From positions 20,001 through 60,000 of the forward strand of contig NW_026729306.1 of the NCBI RefSeq assembly GCF_030272615.1: a DNA stretch of 40,000 nucleotides, given 5' to 3'. Below, piece by piece: positions 1 to 8,451 of this stretch (position 1 is the first letter of the stretch; each line of letters begins with the position of its first letter). The stretch comes from Cryptomeria japonica (lineage: Eukaryota; Streptophyta; Pinopsida; Cupressales; Cupressaceae). The notes beneath the pieces were generated by a model that made no database searches, was not told the DNA's origin, and saw nothing but the letters and a program-made list of their open reading frames with translations. Made by a program: the position numbers and the translations under genes.

Positions 1-528
1 CAGCGCATCAAAGGTGCGCAATGCTGGTGCGAACCCGGGAGCGCTCCGATGTGTGCTCCAAGGTGCGGCGTGCACGAAGTCCGAGCCCGGTTTGCCCCGG
101 GTGCGCACCTCGCGTGCACCTTCGCCGGGGTGAGCACCTTGGTGTGCAGACCTTGGTTGGGTTGCGCGCCCTGGTGCGCACCAAGGAGCGCTCTGAAGTG
201 TGCTCCAAGGTGCGGCGTGCACGAAGTCGGAGCCCGGTTTGCCCCGGGTGTGCACCTCGGGTGCGCACCTCGCGTGCACCTTCGCTGCGGTGGGCACCTT
301 GGCTGGGTTGCGCGCCTTGGTGGGCACCATGCAGTGCACGAAGTCGGAGCCCGGATTGCCCCGGGCGCGCACCTCCGCCAGGGTGGGCACCTTGGTGCGC
401 ACAACTTGCCTGGGCTGCGCACCAGGAAGGGCTCAAGATGGCACCCGCGTTCCGTTTTTTTCACTATCTTTCAGAACGGAAATTTTAAAATCTCGTTTTT
501 TTTTGCCTTTTCTGGAAATTAGTGAAGG
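1..528. repeat. Module A (unit 1 copy)
   Basis: This is a GC-rich module made of short GTGCGCACC, GTGCTCCAAGG and CCCGGTTTGCCCCGGG elements, closed by the AT-rich boundary element at 455-528. It is diagnosed by GCAATGCTGG near its start and by CTCTGAAG near 190. It carries about 14 bp (GTGTGCAGACC region, near 151) that the unit 2 copy at 5865-6378 lacks. Other A copies start at 5865, 13788 and 21711. Confidence 0.85.
455..528. repeat. AT-rich boundary element between modules
   Basis: This is a ~75-bp AT-rich element in GC-rich surroundings: a T-run, CACTATCTTTCAGAACGG, AAATTTTAAAAT, a second T-run, TTGCCTTTTCTGG and AAATTAGTGAAGG. Near-identical copies in unit 1 and at the start of unit 2 lie at 1087-1162, 1558-1632, 2053-2127 and 5784-5864; degenerate copies end modules E and F. 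It recurs about ten times in each full unit, always just before GCGCATCAAAGG and usually after GGGCTCAAGATGGCACC. Its function is unknown; a matrix attachment site, unwinding element or terminator is possible but untested. Confidence 0.85.
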
Positions 529-1162
529 CAGCGCATCAAAGGTGCGCAACGCTGGTGCGAACCTGGGAGCGCTCCGATGTGTGCTCCAAGGTGTGGCGTG
601 CACGAAGTCGGACCCCGGTTTGCCCCGGGTGCGCACCTCGCGTGCACCTTGGTGCGCACACCTTGGCTGGGTTGCGCGCCCTGGTGGGCACCATGGTGCG
701 CACCAAGGAGCGCTCCGAAGTGTGCTCCAAGGTGTGGCGTGCACGAAGTCGGAGCCCGGTTTGCCCCGGGTGCGCACCTCGCGTGCACCTTCGCCGCGGT
801 GGGCACCATGGCGTGCACGAAGTCGGAGCCCGGTTTGCCCCGGGTGCGCACCTCGCGTGCACCTTCGCCGGGGTGGGCACCTTGGTGTGCAGACCTTGGC
901 TGGGTTGCGCGCCCTGGTGGGCACCATGGTGCGCACCAAGGAGCGCTCCGAAGTGTGCTCCAAGGTGCGGCCTGCACGAAGTCGGAGCCCGGTTTGCCCC
1001 GGGTGTGCACCTCGGGTGGGCACCTTGGTGCGCATGCCTTGCCTGGGCTGCGCACCAGGGCGGGCTCAAGATGGCACCCGCGTTCCTTTTTTTTCACTAT
1101 CTTTCAAAACGGAAATTTTAAAATCTCATTTTTTTTTGCCTTTTTCTGGAAATTAGTGAAGG
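529..1162. repeat. Module B, long form (unit 1 copy)
   Basis: The 634-bp module starts with the shared boundary and GCAACGCTGG, and contains internal ~150-bp subrepeats around CCAAGGAGCGCTCCGAAG. Long copies recur at 8452, 16375 and 24298. A short form of 356 bp, lacking about 280 bp of internal subrepeats, is found at 6379, 14302 and 22225. The 12-bp palindrome GCACCATGGTGC occurs inside it. Confidence 0.85.
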
Positions 1163-1632
1163 CAGCGCATCAAAGGTGCGCACCTCGCTGCCCACCACGG
1201 TGCGCAACGCCGGTGGGCACCCGGGAGTGCTTCGAAGTGTGCTCCAAGGTGCTGCGTGCACGTTGTCGGAGCCCGGTTTGCCCCGGGTGCGCACCTCGCG
1301 TGCACCTTCGTCGGGGTGGGCACCTTGGCTGGGTTTGCCCCGGCTGCGCTCCGAAGCGGGGTTATTGGAGCGCCGCCTCTTTTTTTGTCGGAGCGTTTGG
1401 TGGGGTTTCTCGCATTGGCTCTTCCGAGGCCCGGTTGCCACCCTGGCGCGCACGAAGTCGGAAGTAGGGTTAATTGCCCGGGTGCGCACCTTTGCCAGGG
1501 TGGGCACCTTACCTGGGCTGCGCACCAGGGCGGGCTCAAGATGGCACGCGCGTTCCGTTTTTTTCACTATCTTTCAAAACGGAAATTTTAAAATCTCCTT
1601 TTTTTTTTGCCTTTTCTGGAAATTAGTGAAGG
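1163..1632. repeat. Module C (unit 1 copy)
   Basis: A ~470-bp module diagnosed by GGTGCTGCGTGCACG, a T-run at 1380-1387 and GAAGTCGGAAGTAGGG near 1454. That last motif closely resembles the GAAGTCGGAAGTTGGG of the Pol I promoter repeats at 32.6-33.8 kb and suggests common ancestry. Further copies start at 6735, 9086, 14658, 17009, 22581 and 24932. Confidence 0.85.
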
Positions 1633-2127
1633 CAGCGCATCAAAGGTGCGCACCTCGCTGCCCACCTTGGTGTGCTCTGAGGTGCGCACCCGGGAGCGCT
1701 ACGAAGTGTGCTCCAAGGTGCGGCGTGCACGTTGTCGGAGCCCGGTTTGCCCCGGGTGCGCACCTCGCCTGCACCTTGGCCGGGGTGGGCACCTTGGCTG
1801 GGTTTGCCCAGGGTGCGCTCCGAAGCGGGGTTACTGGAGCGCCCCCTCTTTTTTTGTCAGAGCGTTTGGTGGGGTTTCTCGCATTGGCTCTTCCCAGGCC
1901 CGGTTGTTGGGTGCGCTCCCACCCTGGCGCGCGCGAAGTTGGAAGTTGGGTTAATTGCCCGGGCGCGCACCTTCGCCAGGGTGGGCACCTTGGTGCGCAC
2001 ACCTTGGCTGGGCTGCGCACCAGGGCGGGCTCAAGATGGCACCAGCATTCCCTTTTTCTCACTATCTTTCAAAACGGAAATTTTAAAATCTCGTTTTTTT
2101 TTTGCCTTTTATGGAAATTAGTGAAGG
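1633..2127. repeat. Module D (unit 1 copy)
   Basis: A 495-bp module related to module C, sharing the TTTGCC, GCTCCGAAGCGGGGTTA and GGTTAATTGCCCGGG blocks, but with GGTTGTTGGGTGCGCTCCC near 1902 and GAAGTTGGAAGTTGGG near 1936. It ends in an AT-rich boundary reading ATGGAAATTAG instead of CTGGAAATTAG. Further copies start at 7204, 9556, 15127, 17479, 23050 and 25402. Confidence 0.85.
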
Positions 2128-3167
2128 CATCGCATCAAAGGTGCGCACCTCGCTGCCCACCTTGGTGTGCTCCGAGGTGCCCACCACGGTGCGCAACGCC
2201 GGTGCGAACCCGGGAGCGCCCCGATGTGTGCTCCAAGGTGCGGCGTGCACGAAGTCGGACCCCGGTTTGCCCCGGGTGCGCACCTCGCGTGCACCTTGGT
2301 GCGCACACCTTGGCTGGGTTGCGCGGCCTGGTGGGCACCATGGTGCGCACCAAGGAGCGCTCCGAAGTGTGCTCCAAGGTGCGGCGTGCACGAAGTCGGA
2401 GCCCGGTTTGCCCCGGGTACGCACCTCGCGTGCACCTTCGCCGGGGTGGGCACCTCGGCTGGGTTGCGCGCCCTGGTGCGCACCAAGGAGCGCTCCGAAG
2501 TGTGCTCCAAGGTGCGGCGTGCACGAAGTCGGAGCCCGGTTTGCCCCGGGTGCGCACCTTCGCCGCGGTGCGCACCATGGCGTGCACGAAGTCGGAGCCC
2601 GGTTTGCCCCGGGTGCGCACCTCGCGTGCACCTTCGGCGGGGTTGCGCGCCCTGGTGGGCACCATGGTGCGCACCAAGGAGCGCTCCGAAGTGTGCTCCA
2701 AGGTGCGGCGTGCACGAAGTCGGAGCCCGGTTTGCCCCGGGTGCGCACCTCGCGTGCACCTTCGGCGGGGTTGCGCGCCCTGGTGGGCACCATGGTGCGC
2801 ACCAAGGAGCGCTCCGAAGTGTGCTCCAAGGTGCGGCGTGCACGAAGTCGGAGCCCGGTTTGCCCCGGGTGCGCACCTCGCGTGCACCTTCGCCGCGGTG
2901 GGCACCATGGCGTGCACGAAGTCGGAGCCCGGTTTGCCCCGGGTGCGCACCTCGCGTGCACCTTCGCCGGGGTGGGCACCTCGGCTGGGTTGCGCGCCCT
3001 GGTGCGCACCAAGGAGCGCTCCGAAGTGTGCTCCAAGGTGCGGCGTGCACGAAGTCGGAGCCCGGTTTGCCCCGGGTGCGCACCTCGCGTGCACCTTCGC
3101 CAGGGTGGGCACCTCGGTGCGCACACCTTCTCAATGTTTTCTTGCCTTTTCTGGAAATTGGTGAAGG
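2128..3167. repeat. Module E with internal ~130-200 bp subrepeats (unit 1 copy)
   Basis: The 1040-bp module starts with CATCGCATC in place of CAGCGCATC. It contains at least five subrepeats, marked by CCAAGGAGCGCTCCGAAGTG near 2351, 2487, 2676, 2805 and 3008. It ends in a shortened AT boundary (TCAATGTTTTCTTGCC) and GGAAATTGGTGAAGG. Full copies start at 10051, 17974 and 25897. Confidence 0.85.
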
Positions 3168-3910
3168 CAGCGCATCAAAGGTGCGCACCTCGGTGTGCTC
3201 CGAGGTGCGAACCCGAGAGCGCTCCGAGGTGCCCACGAAGTCGAAAGTCGGGTTAATTGCATTGTTTTCCCCGGGTGCGCTCCGAGGTGCGCAACATCGG
3301 CGCGCACCAAGGAGGGCTCCGAAGTGTGCTCCAAGGTGCGCACGATGGCGTGCACCTCTGGTGCGCACGATTCGGAGCTCGGTTTGACCGGGGTGCGCAC
3401 ACCTTGGCTGGGTTGCGCACCTTTTGTGCGCTCCAAGGTGCGCACGAAGTCGGAGCTCGGTTTGCCCCGGGTGCGCACCTTCGCCAGGGTGCGCACCTTG
3501 ATGCGCACGCCTTGGCTGGGCTGCGCACCTTGGTGGGCGCCATGGTGCGCACCTTTCGTGCGCTCCAAGGTGCGCACGAAGTCGGAGCTCGGTTTGCCCC
3601 GGGTGCGCACCTTGGTGGGCGCCATGGTGCACTCCGAGGTGCCCAAGATTGGTGCGCACCAAGGAGCGCTCCGAAGTGCGCTCCAAGGTGCGCGCGAAGT
3701 CGAAAGTTGGGTTAATTGTCCGGTTTGCCTCGGGTGCGCACCTTGCGTGCACCTTCGCCAGGGTGGGCGCCTTGGTGCGCACACCTTGGCTGGGCTGCGC
3801 ACACCTTGGCACCCGCGTTTCCTTCATTTTAAATTTTTTTTTTTTACAATCTCTCAAGTGGGAAATTCTATAATCTCAACTTTTTTTGCCTTTTCAGGAA
3901 ACTTTTGAAT
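3168..3910. repeat. Module F (unit 1 copy)
   Basis: A more diverged GC-rich module with several copies of AAGTCGGAGCTCGGTTTG and GGTTAATTG blocks. It ends in a degenerate AT-rich boundary (3828-3910), where CTCAAGTGGGAAATTCTA replaces the usual CTTTCAAAACGGAAATTTTA. Other copies start at 11091, 19014 and 26937. It is the last module before the 5S block. Confidence 0.8.
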
Positions 3911-4333
3911 GGAGCGCATCATTGGTGCGCTCCGAAGTGTGCTCCAAAGCTCTCTCCAGCTGCGTGCACCTGCCCCGGCCGCGCACCCGGCCCCGCCCAG
4001 CTTCGCTCACCTGTCCCGGGCGTCTGGTGCGGAACCTTAGAGTAAGAAACATCACCGTGCACCTTGGCCAACGTGCGCGACTCGACCGAGCGCGCACTGG
4101 CCGAGGTGCACACCGATTTCACCTGGGTGCGCGCGCAGCACCTCGGGCGCACCGGGGTGCGCGCACAACGCCCGGGTTGCACCGTGGCCTGTGTGCTCGG
4201 GGCGCCTCGGGTGCGCGCTCGGTGTCGCCCCCGCGCGCGCGGTAGTGCGGGCAGCGCACCCCGGCCCGGCCCGGCCCCGACGAGAACGCAAACGGGCAAA
4301 AGGTTTATTCAAATAGCATTGCGACGCCCGGCG
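3911..4333. repeat. 5S-flanking GC-rich spacer (3' side of the 5S gene)
   Basis: No gene is seen here. The segment starts with GGAGCGCATCATTGG, a decayed module boundary, and becomes GCGCGC-rich near 4120-4255, followed by an AT patch (GGTTTATTCAAATAGC, 4302-4317) just before the 5S terminator. It is present once per unit, with copies starting near 11834, 19757 and 27680. The fourth copy carries an extra C near 28000. Confidence 0.7.
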
Positions 4334-4346
4334 AAAAACTAAAAAA
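4334..4346 (-). terminator. Pol III terminator of 5S copy 1
   Basis: On the minus strand the gene runs directly into TTTTTT, then AG, then TTTTT. T-runs of four or more end Pol III transcription; the second run would act as a backup. Confidence 0.9.
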
Positions 4347-4464
4347 GGGTGCAACACCGGGACTTCCCGGGAGGTCACCCATCCCAGTACTACTCCGGCC
4401 CAAGCGCGCTTAACTGCGGAGTTCTGATGGGATCCGGTGCACTAACGCTGGTATGATCGCACCC
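4347..4464 (-). rRNA. 5S ribosomal RNA gene, copy 1
   Basis: The minus strand encodes a full plant-type 5S rRNA of about 118-120 nt, which is part of the large ribosomal subunit and is transcribed by RNA polymerase III. It starts GGGTGCGATCATACCAGC and ends GTGTTGCACCC; the two ends pair as helix I. The internal promoter is intact: A box AGTTAAGCGCGCTTGGGC at gene positions 50-67 and C box GGATGGGTGACC near 81-92. Compared with the usual plant sequence, positions 67-70 and 105-108 both change (CGAG/CTCG to CCGG/CCGG), and 80/96 changes A-U to G-C. Pairing is kept in each case, which supports a functional RNA. The base at -1 is C, as usual. No canonical TATA is seen at about -28 (CTAAGT instead). 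Confidence 0.97.
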
Positions 4465-4866
4465 GTTATGAGCTTGTCGCAGTGTGTACTTAGCAAACCG
4501 CGACCCACGTGCGAATCCACCCCGGCCACCCACCCCCGTCGAGGTGCACACCCTCCCTCGCGAAGTGCGCCCCGTTCGCCAAGTGTGAGCCCTGCCCGGG
4601 TGCGCGCACCTTGCTAGGGCGTCGAGTGTGCACCCGGCCCGGCCTACGTGCGTGCACCTGGAGGGGGCGTCGTGTGCGTGCAGTGTCCCGTCTGCAACGC
4701 GGTGCCCACACACCACCTCGGGCGCAACGACCTGCGCTCACATGTGGGCCGAGTGCACCTTGGTGCATGTTCGGGGCGCCTCGGGTGCACGCTCGATCTT
4801 GCCCCGGTGCACCAAGGCGCTCGGTTTGCCCCGGGTGCGCACTTGGTGCAAGGTGGGCACCCAAAA
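4465..4866. repeat. 5S upstream spacer
   Basis: This is the sequence upstream of the minus-strand 5S gene, present once per unit (12388, 20311 and 28235 start the others). It contains GTGCACC elements like the modules but no AT-rich boundary. Unit 1 differs from the others at 4627 (GTCGAGTGTG against GTCGGGTGTG). No further gene is seen. One minus-strand possibility is a weak TATA-like CTAAGT about 28 bases before the 5S start. Confidence 0.7.
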
Positions 4867-5197
4867 TAGGGATCAAGCACCAAAACACAAGTTTCGGGAT
4901 GCAAAATGGGACCCAAGGACCACAAATGCGTTCCAAGACCCATGATGGGTCCACGAGAACAAAAATGTGTTCCGAGACTTAATAAACAAATATTGGGTTT
5001 TAGGAGAAGAAACATGCTCTGATGCCCAAAACGAGAATCGACCCCGAAAAGGCCACAGGCCAAAAGTGGGATGCGAGACAAAAAAAAATGGGACCCGAGG
5101 ACCAAAATTGGGTTCCCAGGTCGAAGACAGGGCAACCGGACAAGAAACGACCTCTAAGGCTCGAAATGAGTCCCGACGACTAAAACTTGACAAGAAG
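4867..5197. repeat. A-rich degenerate short-repeat block
   Basis: This purine-rich block is built of variants of AAAATGGGACCC, GAGGACCAAAATTGGG and CCCAAAACGAGAA, with loose repeats of about 20-30 bp. It is the most AT-rich long stretch of the unit. Copies start near 12790, 20713 and 28637. No RNA gene or promoter could be recognised. Confidence 0.7.
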
Positions 5198-5720
5198 CAC
5201 CCATCAGGCACCCAACTCGACACCCATGGGATGCCGACCCACCCGGGCTTCCACCTAGCACACCTTGGCACCCACCCACCCTCGCACCCAACCTCGCACC
5301 CAACTTAGCACCTTTGAACCCACATTGGCACTCACCCTGACCCTGGCACCTTGGAACCCACATTGGCACTCACCTTGACCCTGGCACCCACCTTTGCACT
5401 CACCTTGGGACCCACCCTGGCTCCCACCTCGGCACCCACCCAGACACCCACCTTGGTTCCTTGGCACCCACCTTGGATCCTTGGCACCCACCCCGACACC
5501 CACCTTGGCACGCAACTTGGCTACTTGCCACCCACCTTGGCTCCTTGACGCCCACCCCGACAACCACCCCGTGACCTACCCTGGCTAGGGTTGGTGCACA
5601 CCCACCCTGGTGCCCACCTTGGCACCCACCCTATGACCCACCTTGGCACGCACCTTAGTACCCACCCCGTTACCCACCCTAGGACCCACCCCGTGACCCA
5701 CCTTGGCCAGGGTGGGTGCC
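5198..5720. repeat. C-rich minisatellite (CACCCACCTTGG family), unit 1 copy
   Basis: A degenerate ~12-14 bp tandem repeat of CACCCACCTTGGCA and variants, with extreme strand bias (C-rich on plus, G-rich on minus). The last part (5661-5700) can form G-quadruplexes on the minus strand. It ends at GGCCAGGGTGGGTGC, where the sequence returns to the AT boundary and module A. Confidence 0.9.
5661..5700 (-). other. Potential G-quadruplex cluster (unit 1)
   Basis: The plus strand has seven runs of three or four C in about 40 bases, separated by 1-5 bases, so the minus strand has seven matching G-runs. This satisfies the usual G3N1-7 pattern several times over. Copies lie at 13584-13623, 21507-21546 and 29431-29470. 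Confidence 0.7.
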
Positions 5721-7698
5721 TTGGTGCGCACAACTTGCCTGGGCTGCACACCAGGGCGGGCTCAAGATGGCACCCGCGTTCCGTTTTTTTCACTATCTTT
5801 CAAAACGGAAATTTTAAAATCTCATTTTTTTCTTTTTTTTGCCTTTTCTGGAAATTAGTGAAGGCAGCGCATCAAAGGTGCGCAATGCTGGTGCGAACCC
5901 GGGAGCGCTCCGATGTGTGCTCCAAGGTGCGGCGTGCACGAAGTTCGAGCCCGGTTTGCCCCGGGTGCGCACCTCGCGTGCACCTTCGCCGGGGTGAGCA
6001 CCTTGGCTGGGTTGCGTGCCCTGGTGCGTACCAAGGAGCGCTCTGAAGTGTGCTCCAAGGTGCGGCGTGCACGAAGTCGGAGCCCGGTTTGCCCCGGGTG
6101 TGCACCTCGGGTGCGCACCTCGCGTGCACCTTCGCTGCGGTGGGCACCTTGGCTGGGTTGCGCGCCTTGGTGGGCACCATGCAGTGCACGAAGTCGGAGC
6201 CCGGTTTGCCCCGGGCGCGCACCTCCGCCAGGGTGGGCACCTTGGTGCGCACAACTTGCCTGGGCTGCGCACCAGGAAGGGCTCAAGATGGCACCCGCGT
6301 TCCGTTTTTTTCACTATCTTTCAGAACGGAAATTTTAAAATATCGTTTTTTTTTGCCTTTTCTGGAAATTAGTGAAGGCAGCGCATCAAAGGTGCGCAAC
6401 GCTGGTGCGAACCTGGGAGCGCTCCGATGTGTGCTCCAAGGTGCGGCGTGCACGAAGTCGGAGCCCGGTTTGCCCCGGGTGCGCCCTGGTGGGCACCATG
6501 GTGCGCACCAAGGAGCGCTCCGAAGTGTGCTCCAAGGTGCGGCCTGCACGAAGTCGGAGCCCGGTTTGCCCCGGGTGTGCACCTCGGGTGGGCACCTTGG
6601 TGCGCATGCCTTGCCTGGGCTGCGCACCAGGGCGGGCTCAAGATGGCACCCGCGTTCCTTTTTTTTCACTATCTTTCAAAACGGAAATTTTAAAATCTCA
6701 TTTTTTTTTGCCTTTTTCTGGAAATTAGTGAAGGCAGCGCATCAAAGGTGCGCACCTCGCTGCCCACCACGGTGCGCAACGCCGGTGGGCACCCGGGAGT
6801 GCTTCGAAGTGTGCTCCAAGGTGCTGCGTGCACGTTGTCGGAGCCCGGTTTGCCCCGGGTGCGCACCTCGCGTGCACCTTCGTCGGGGTGGGCACCTTGG
6901 CTTGGTTTGCCCCGGCTGCGCTCCGAAGCGGGGTTATTGGAGCGCCGCCTCTTTTTTTGTCGGAGCGTTTGGTGGGGTTTCTCGCATTGGCTCTTCCGAG
7001 GCCCGGTTGCCACCCTGGCGCGCACGAAGTCGGAAGTAGGGTTAATTGCCCGGGTGCGCACCTTTGCCAGGGTGGCACCTTACCTGGGCTGCGCACCAGG
7101 GCGGGCTCAAGATGGCACGCGCGTTCCGTTTTTTTCACTATCTTTCAAAACGGAAATTTTAAAATCTCCTTTTTTTTTTGCCTTTTCTGGAAATTAGTGA
7201 AGGCAGCGCATCAAAGGTGCGCACCTCGCTGCCCACCTTGGTGTGCTCTGAGGTGCGCACCCGGGAGCGCTACGAAGTGTGCTCCAAGGTGCGGCGTGCA
7301 CGTTGTCGGAGCCCGGTTTGCCCCGGGTGCGCACCTCGCCTGCACCTTGGCCGGGGTGGGCACCTTGGCTGGGTTTGCCCAGGGTGCGCTCCGAAGCGGG
7401 GTTACTGGAGCGCCCCCTCTTTTTTTGTCAGAGAGTTTGGTGGGGTTTCTCGCATTGGCTCTTCCCAGGCCCGGTTGTTGGGTGCGCTCCCACCCTGGCG
7501 CGCGTGAAGTTGGAAGTTGGGTTAATTGCCCGGGCGCGCACCTTCGCCAGGGTGGGCACCTTGGTGCGCAAACCTTGGCTGGGCTGCGCACCAGGGCGGG
7601 CTCAAGATGGCACCAGCATTCCCTTTTTCTCACTATCTTTCAAAACGGAAATTTTAAAATCTCGTTTTTTTTTTGCCTTTTATGGAAATTAGTGAAGG

Positions 7699-8451
7699 CA
7701 TCGCATCAAAGGTGCGCACCTCGCTGCCCACCTTGGTGTGCTCCGAGGTGCCCACCACGGTGCGCAACGCCGGTGCGAACCCGGGAGCGCCCCGATGTGT
7801 GCTCCAAGGTGCGGCGTGCACGAAGTCGGACCCCGGTTTGCCCCGGGTGCGCACCTCGCGTGCACCTTGGTGCGCACACCTTGGCTGGGTTGCGCGGCCT
7901 GGTGGGCACCATGGTGCGCACCAAGGAGCGCTCCGAAGTGTGCTCCAAGGTGCGGCGTGCACGAAGTCGGAGCCCGGTTTGCCCCGGGTGCGCACCTTCG
8001 CCGCGGTGGGCACCATGGCGTGCACGAAGTCGGAGCCCGGTTTGCCCCGGGTGCGCACCTCGCGTGCACCTTCGCCGGGGTGGGCACCTCGGCTGGGTTG
8101 CGCGCCCTGGTGCGCACCAAGGAGCGCTCTGAAGTGTGCTCCAAGGTGCGGCGTGCACGAAGTCGGAGCCCGGTTTGCCCCGGGTGTGCACCTCGCGTGC
8201 ACCTTCGCTGCGGTGGGCACCTTGGCTGGGTTGCGCGCCTTGGTGGGCACCATGCAGTGCACGAAGTCGGAGCCCGGTTTGCCCCGGGCGCGCACCTCCG
8301 CCAGGGTGGGCACCTTGGTGCGCACAACTTGCCTGGGCTGCGCACCAGGAAGGGCTCAAGATGGCACCCGCGTTCCGTTTTTTTCACTATCTTTCAGAAC
8401 GGAAATTTTAAAATATCGTTTTTTTTTGCCTTTTCTGGAAATTAGTGAAGG
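7699..8451. repeat. Chimeric module E1/A2, an unequal-crossover junction
   Basis: The left part follows module E (CATCGCATC start, GACCCCGG, then subrepeats). The right part follows module A, including CTCTGAAG near 8126, the TTCGCTGCGG block and ACCATGCAGTGC. The switch falls in sequence shared by both parents, about 8090-8126. The same chimera is present in unit 3 (15622-16374) and unit 4 (23545-24297) but not in unit 1, where A and E remain separate. Confidence 0.85.

Larger units (their letters stand above)
1..5864. repeat. Unit 1, short variant of the array unit
   Basis: This unit holds modules A (1-528), B (529-1162), C (1163-1632), D (1633-2127), E (2128-3167), F (3168-3910), the 5S block, an A-rich block and the minisatellite. 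It spans 5864 bp from A head to A head, 2059 bp less than its neighbours, because it has a single A-B-C-D-E series where units 2-4 have two. From module B rightward it matches unit 2 at a constant offset of 7923. Its left edge coincides with the window start, so anything further upstream is unknown. Confidence 0.9.

Noticed and set aside
4347-4464. 5S-like domain of a Cassandra-type retrotransposon
   Set aside because: The gene is full-length with a clean T-run terminator and structural compensations, and there are no paired LTRs, primer-binding site or polypurine tract around it.
4648-4869. Possible C2H2 zinc-finger-like peptide (CPVC...H...H)
   Set aside because: Spacing between the second Cys and first His is 15, not the usual 12; the frame is short and lies in 5S upstream spacer repeated in every unit. 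Coincidence.
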